9,191 bases of DNA from Ktedonobacteraceae bacterium (GTDB taxonomy: Bacteria > Chloroflexota > Ktedonobacteria > Ktedonobacterales > Ktedonobacteraceae). Made by a program: the position numbers and the translations under genes. Shown here one piece after another: positions 6,220-9,191 of the stretch. The notes below the pieces were generated by a model that was not told the origin of the DNA, did not search any database, and saw only the letters and a program-made list of their open reading frames with translations. The stretch covers positions 1 to 9,191 of the forward strand of contig JAFMRP010000128.1 in assembly GCA_017354095.1 (NCBI GenBank). Direction: 5' to 3'. The first letter of the stretch is position 1, and each line of letters opens with the position of its first letter.

Positions 6220-7502
6220 AGGGGAACTTTTTGACGAGCGACCCGCAATACCTGATCGGGCGTAATGTTCTTCATACACTGCGTAGTGAAAAAGCGACAG
6301 TCGGCAGGTCCCTGTGCATGATAGCATGGACTGCACCAGATGTCACTGCGCAGTACTGTGGCCTGCGGGCTGATGGGGCCGCTGTGGGCAGGGTCGGTGG
6401 GGCCATGAATGGCGATGAGCGCCGTGCCTACGGCAGCTGCGATATGCATGGGTCCGCTATCGCCGGTAATCAGCAGATTGGTACGCTGTAAGAGGGCAGC
6501 GAGCTGCGCCAGGCTGGTTTTGCCGGCCATATTGATCGGGGATGAGCTCCGCGCCTGCACACGGTCCAGCACAGCCTTGATGATGGACAGGTCTACGGGG
6601 GCGCCGGTCAGCACGATATTGGCGTCGTCTTCCTGGATGAGACGATCTATGAGCGTGCTCCAGTAGGGGATGGGCCAGCGCTTGGACTGGCCGTTATTGG
6701 AGGTAACGTGGCAGGCAATGAGCGGTCTGTCCGGGCGAAATCCTTCCTGGAGCAGCAGGGCTTCGATTTCCTGCTGTGCCTGCGTGGAGACGTAGAGGCG
6801 CAGGCTGCGATCTTCGGGCTGGATGGTCGCGCCGGCCATGCTGGCCAGGAGCAGGTCATAATCGATTTCGTGCAGGTGTTCGCCGGGCTGCCAGTGACGA
6901 CCGGGGGCGCTATCGGTCATAAAGCCGGGATAGCCTTCCGCGCCATAGCCGACGCGGCGGGGAGCACCGCTTAGAACGGCCAGGATGGCAGCCCAGGGAC
7001 CGAAGACGCTCACGGCCAGGTCGTAGTGGTTGGCGCGCAGGCGCTGGCGCAGGGCACGCGCTTCGCGCCAGTTGCGCGGGCGCAGTAGAGCGGTGGGGCG
7101 TCGCCAGATATTGGGATCGTAGGTGATGACTTCGCGCAGGTCGGGATCTGCTCCGGCAAGGATACTGGCACTGCCAGGAGTGGCCAGCAGGTCGATCTGC
7201 GCATCGGGGTAGGTACGTTTCAATGTACGCACGACGGGCAGTGACATCACGAGATCGCCGATCAGGTCGAGCCGGATGACGAGGATGCGCCGGGGGTGAA
7301 AGGTACGCGTCGAGAGCGGTGCGGGCCGCCGCCAGAGCCGTTTCGCGCTTAAACCGCATCCCAGCAGCGCCAGGAGCAGGTAGATGGCGCCGAGCAGGAT
7401 GCGCTTACTGGTCTGTACAAGGGTGGCGCGAAGCTTACGGCGCGAGTCGGGATGAAGGGGGTAGCCGTATTCGTCTCTATTGTGCATGGGTAGTGTTTGC
7501 AT
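6204..7502 (-). CDS. Glycosyltransferase family 9 with N-terminal membrane anchor, first gene of operon
   Basis: The 432-residue product starts at ATG 7500-7502, about 33 nt after the predicted transcription start; the frame stays open upstream to 7721, but that stretch is promoter and GC-rich repeat DNA. A hydrophobic helix (ILLGAIYLLLALLGCGL, residues 35-51) follows a basic segment and is followed by KRLWRR, so the enzyme is probably anchored with the catalytic part in the cytosol. GT-9 motifs are ILVIRLDLIGDLVMSLP (Asp83), SKRWP (273-277, with the family Lys274) and LLITGDSGPMHIAAAVG (344-360). Four C-terminal cysteines (C390, C393, C402, C409) resemble those of the next gene. Sequence similarity to that gene suggests an old duplication, but the two are clearly diverged. 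No strong Shine-Dalgarno sequence is seen (CTGGGA is about 12 nt away); a second Met at codon 6 is an alternative start. Confidence 0.9.
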   Translation of the reverse strand: MQTLPMHNRDEYGYPLHPDSRRKLRATLVQTSKRILLGAIYLLLALLGCGLSAKRLWRRPAPLSTRTFHPRRILVIRLDLIGDLVMSLPVVRTLKRTYPDAQIDLLATPGSASILAGADPDLREVITYDPNIWRRPTALLRPRNWREARALRQRLRANHYDLAVSVFGPWAAILAVLSGAPRRVGYGAEGYPGFMTDSAPGRHWQPGEHLHEIDYDLLLASMAGATIQPEDRSLRLYVSTQAQQEIEALLLQEGFRPDRPLIACHVTSNNGQSKRWPIPYWSTLIDRLIQEDDANIVLTGAPVDLSIIKAVLDRVQARSSSPINMAGKTSLAQLAALLQRTNLLITGDSGPMHIAAAVGTALIAIHGPTDPAHSGPISPQATVLRSDIWCSPCYHAQGPADCRFFTTQCMKNITPDQVLRVARQKVPLEAHE

Positions 7503-7535
7503 TGTGATGTTGTTCCCAGGTTTTTTTGCTTGTGC

Positions 7536-7554
7536 CTCTGCATTATAGGCAGAG
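7536..7554. promoter_or_regulatory. Inverted repeat enclosing the -10 box, operator candidate
   Basis: CTCTGC (7536-7541) and GCAGAG (7549-7554) are perfect inverted arms with a 7-nt centre that contains exactly the -10 hexamer of the minus-strand promoter. A dimeric regulator bound here would compete with RNA polymerase (inference). Confidence 0.4.
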
Positions 7555-7570
7555 CCAGCGAAAGTTGCAA
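7542..7570 (-). promoter_or_regulatory. Sigma70-type promoter of the glycosyltransferase operon
   Basis: On the minus strand TTGCAA (7565-7570) and a perfect TATAAT (7542-7547) are separated by exactly 17 bp. Transcription would start near 7535, about 33 nt before the ATG at 7502. The promoter places the GC-rich structured elements outside the operon transcript and makes the operon independent of the helicase gene. Confidence 0.7.
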
Positions 7571-7597
7571 TCTTTTGTTTGCAAAAGGATAAATACT

Positions 7598-7614
7598 CGG
7601 GGGCGAAGCCCCCG
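7598..7614 (-). terminator. Strong GC hairpin, possible terminator upstream of the glycosyltransferase promoter
   Basis: CGGGGGC-GAA-GCCCCCG is a perfect 7-bp stem with a 3-nt loop. Read on the minus strand it is followed by AGTATTTATCCTTTTGC, moderately T-rich but without a clean run. It could end transcription arriving from the helicase gene, or be part of a dispersed GC-rich intergenic repeat. Confidence 0.4.
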
Positions 7615-7669
7615 CGCCCCCAGCTAAGGGGCAAAGGATCGCGGTTCTTCGCGGGACGGCCACTCGCAT

Positions 7670-7690
7670 CCCTCCGACCACCTCGGAGGG
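7670..7690. repeat. Inverted repeat, 8-bp perfect stem
   Basis: CCCTCCGA (7670-7677) and TCGGAGGG (7683-7690) enclose CCACC. It follows CGCG-GTTCTT-CGCG at 7640-7653. The cluster of short GC stems in a non-coding stretch resembles REP-type intergenic elements, but only one copy is in view. Confidence 0.6.
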
Positions 7691-7711
7691 CACGACGGGC
7701 AGCCTCAAGGG

Positions 7712-7742
7712 CCCCTCCCAACCCCTCACCACCCCCTGCCCC
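7712..7742 (-). other. Candidate G-quadruplex
   Basis: The minus strand carries G-runs at 7739-7742 (4), 7732-7736 (5), 7722-7725 (4), 7717-7719 (3) and 7712-7715 (4). Four tracts of at least four G are joined by loops of 2, 6 and 6 nt, which meets the usual four-tract criterion even with stems of four quartets. Folding is inferred, not shown. Confidence 0.5.
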
Positions 7743-7830
7743 TACAGGACCAACGCGACCACCTCCTCAAAACACCTCCATGGGAGGGGGATGCACTCTG
7801 GAACTCGTGTTTTGCGAAAACTCGTACCAA

Positions 7831-7923
7831 AACCCTACATAACCCTACAGGGCCGCTCCCCAGGCCGATTCAAACCCTACATAACCCTACATCAACCCTG
7901 CATAACTATGCATAACCCTACAG
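7831..7923. repeat. Array of seven AACCCTACAT-type decamers (iteron-like)
   Basis: Units begin at 7831, 7841, 7873, 7883, 7894, 7904 and 7914. Six read AACCCT-A/G-CA-T/G and one is AACTATGCAT. Spacing is 10-11 bp within each cluster, about one helical turn, with a 22-bp gap between the first two and the other five. Units five and six together form the palindrome TGCATA-AC-TATGCA (7899-7912). Phased short repeats beside a replication helicase resemble iterons of an origin or a copy-control site (inference). Confidence 0.75.
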
Positions 7924-7945
7924 GACTGCTTCCCAGGCCGATTCA
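7841..7945. repeat. Imperfect 32-bp direct repeat (7841-7872 and 7914-7945)
   Basis: The two copies match at 29 of 32 positions and start 73 bp apart. Each begins with a decamer ending in CAG and ends with CCCAGGCCGATTCA. The second copy ends 15 bp from the helicase stop codon. The four unbroken decamers between them could have arisen by slippage or by duplication of one unit. Confidence 0.75.
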
Positions 7946-7960
7946 CGAGATTTCTCATGG

Positions 7961-9191
7961 CTAGTACCTGCTCGTGTCGCCAGGATACTGGTAAGGGTGC
8001 GATGATTGGTAGAAGGGTCGCATCGATTCGAGCGGGAGGGAGGATTCCAGGGATGATGATGTGATGCTGCTGCCAGGATGGTCCTGGGGGTGCTGCGTGC
8101 CGTTGGTGTGCGAGGCTGCTGGCCTGGCTTTCGGTTTGAGGGCCAGGCCCCGGTAGACGCGACCAGAGGTAGTACGTTCACGCTTGTAGCCACGAGCAAT
8201 CAACTGGCGACCAAAGGCGGTTTCGGAGAGGGGATGGAGGTGGGCGTCGGTGGCCCAGGTGTAATAGTCGCGATAGACCTCGCGGGCGGGCGTGACACGG
8301 TCTGCGCCGGGGTCGAAGCGGTCGGCGATGTAGTCGGCCAGCTCATCCTGGTCGGCGCGATAGTTGGCGATGGCCTGGGCGACAAGGGGAGGTTCGGGCA
8401 TGCCGCATTGCAGCAACAACTGGCAGCCCTGCACCGCCCAGGCCAGGATGGCGGGGGCATCCTTCTGGAACTTCTCCAAGAGGGTGCGATCCTCACGATT
8501 CTCGAAAGAGACCGTGAAGGGTAAGAGCTTGAGCCGGCGCCAGATGGCCGGGGTCTGTTCCGGGATGTGGGGCAGGTGGTTGGTGGCCAGCCAGAGTTTG
8601 CAGGTGGGATGGAAGGGCTGTGGCGGGTCGCCAGGTTGTCCGGGCGGCAGGAAGAGCGGCTCGCCACTCGTGAGCCGTTTGAGCGTGCTCAGGCTCAGCC
8701 GATGTTCGGCGGTTGTTTCGGTCAGCAGCATCAGGCGGCGGCCAGTGAAGGTCGAGGCGCTCATGCGCAGGTCGGTCAGGGCACGCGAATGCAGCAGGGC
8801 ATTGACGGGCAAGCGCAGCACATAGTCTCCCAGCACGTAGGCCAGCGCTTCCAGAAGGGTCGTTTTGCCATTGTGACCCGTGCCGTGCAGCAGGAAGAAG
8901 GCATCCTGCTGGGTGCCGCCGGTCAGGCTGTAGCCGATAGCCACCTGCAAGTAGCGGCGATATTCGGGATCATTATCCAGGCAGGCCTCAATAAAGGAGG
9001 CCCACCGAGGAGAGCGGGCTTCCTGGTTGTAGGCAACAGGGGCACAGCGGGTGATCAGGTGCTCCGGATCGTGCGGGCTCAGCTTGTCCGTGCGCAGATC
9101 CAGCGTCCCATTCTCCACGGTGAGCAGGAAGGGGTGGCGGTCGAAATCAGTAGGCTCGGCCTGCACGGAGGGGTCCTGGCTGGCGAGGTCG
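7961..9191 (-). CDS. Phage/plasmid primase-helicase, P4/D5 family, SF3 helicase part (5' truncated)
   Basis: The gene enters from the right edge without a stop and ends at TAG 7961-7963. The 409 visible residues hold the D5_N-type region (FLLTVENGTLDLRT, then HDPEHLITRCAPVAY) and a superfamily 3 AAA+ helicase core. With numbering from the in-frame GTG at 9164-9166, Walker A is GTGHNGKTT (95-103), the Walker B-like strand is LMLLTE (145-150), motif C is LWLATNH (191-197), and the IWRRLKLLPF motif (208-217) carries the likely arginine finger. A C-terminal winged-helix-like part (AREVYRDYYTW to GRQLIARGYKRE) precedes a Ser/Pro-rich tail. Such proteins start replication of P4-like phages and plasmids and normally carry a primase domain upstream, which is outside the window. 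The segment GEPLFLPPGQPGDPPQPF (168-185) is richer in proline and lacks the Arg usually seen there. No integrase or repressor is in view. Confidence 0.9.
   Translation of the reverse strand, partial: DLASQDPSVQAEPTDFDRHPFLLTVENGTLDLRTDKLSPHDPEHLITRCAPVAYNQEARSPRWASFIEACLDNDPEYRRYLQVAIGYSLTGGTQQDAFFLLHGTGHNGKTTLLEALAYVLGDYVLRLPVNALLHSRALTDLRMSASTFTGRRLMLLTETTAEHRLSLSTLKRLTSGEPLFLPPGQPGDPPQPFHPTCKLWLATNHLPHIPEQTPAIWRRLKLLPFTVSFENREDRTLLEKFQKDAPAILAWAVQGCQLLLQCGMPEPPLVAQAIANYRADQDELADYIADRFDPGADRVTPAREVYRDYYTWATDAHLHPLSETAFGRQLIARGYKRERTTSGRVYRGLALKPKARPAASHTNGTQHPQDHPGSSITSSSLESSLPLESMRPFYQSSHPYQYPGDTSRY

Larger units (their letters stand above)
7503..7960. other. 458-bp non-coding, structured and repeat-rich region
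   Basis: No credible gene lies here; open frames are short, G/C-biased in composition and lack ribosome binding sites. Reading from the helicase end (7960) towards the glycosyltransferases it holds: a decamer array and direct repeat (7831-7945), hairpin GTTTT-GCG-AAAAC (7809-7821) flanked by AACTCGT repeats (7802, 7819), hairpin CCTCC-ATG-GGAGG (7775-7787), a candidate G-quadruplex (7712-7742), an 8-bp stem hairpin (7670-7690), CGCG-N6-CGCG (7640-7653), a 7-bp GC hairpin (7598-7614) and the glycosyltransferase promoter (7542-7570). The parts between 7600 and 7800 are strikingly C-rich on the + strand. Confidence 0.7.

Noticed and set aside
7503..7721. N-terminal extension of the first glycosyltransferase (505-residue version)
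   Set aside because: The extension would read through the promoter and the GC hairpin and has Arg/Gly-rich composition unlike the enzyme; the ATG at 7502 fits the promoter better.
7579..7842. 87-codon plus-strand ORF in the non-coding region
   Set aside because: Composition is dominated by Pro, Arg and Ala from C-rich DNA, it has no good ribosome binding site, and it runs through hairpins and the G-quadruplex tract.
7831..7923. Telomere-like CCCTA repeats
   Set aside because: The units are decamers with CAT/CAG endings, not a 6-7-bp telomeric repeat, and the site is internal to the sequence.
7831..7945. CRISPR array
   Set aside because: Repeat units are only 10 bp, mostly contiguous, without spacers of regular length, and no cas gene is nearby.
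8200..8667. 155-codon minus and 148/153-codon plus frames inside the helicase gene
   Set aside because: They overlap the helicase frame with its Walker and motif C sequences; products are Ser/Pro/Arg-rich, typical of shadow frames in GC-rich DNA.

Overview
The window looks like chromosomal DNA from a moderately GC-rich, free-living bacterium, with one edge of a possible mobile element at the right. Gene content (a sarcosine-oxidase-like flavoenzyme, an EPSP synthase, a radical SAM protein, two GT-9 glycosyltransferases and a P4/D5-type helicase) and the TACAAT/TATAAT promoter style would suit a Chloroflexota bacterium such as a Ktedonobacteria relative. That placement is a guess: there is no rRNA or other decisive marker.

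Left part (1-3625). The tail of a membrane protein (+) ends at 160 and is followed by tandem hairpins. A covalent-flavin amine oxidase (277-1452, -) and a diverged but apparently catalytically complete EPSP synthase (1799-3148, +) are transcribed away from each other out of a 346-bp AT-rich region. That region holds sigma70-like promoters on both strands, several short inverted repeats and a possible 16-codon leader ORF. A small acidic hypothetical protein (3323-3625, +) follows behind its own extended -10 promoter.

Middle (3786-7502). A radical SAM protein (+) with a long unassigned N-terminal region converges on a two-gene glycosyltransferase operon (-). Their coding sequences overlap tail-to-tail by 17 bp. 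The two GT-9 genes share a TAATG stop/start junction, so they are probably translationally coupled. They are driven by a good promoter (TTGCAA-N17-TATAAT) at 7542-7570 whose -10 box lies in the loop of an inverted repeat. They probably add sugars to a cell-surface glycan.

Right part (7503-9191). A 458-bp non-coding stretch holds GC-rich hairpins, a candidate G-quadruplex on the minus strand, and seven decamers related to AACCCTACAT with about helical phasing. Two of the decamers are embedded in an imperfect 32-bp direct repeat. This array lies 15 bp beyond the stop codon of a truncated P4/D5-family SF3 helicase-primase (-) that runs off the window edge. A replication-type helicase next to an iteron-like array suggests the end or origin region of an integrated plasmid or phage-like element. 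It is the least explained part of the window.
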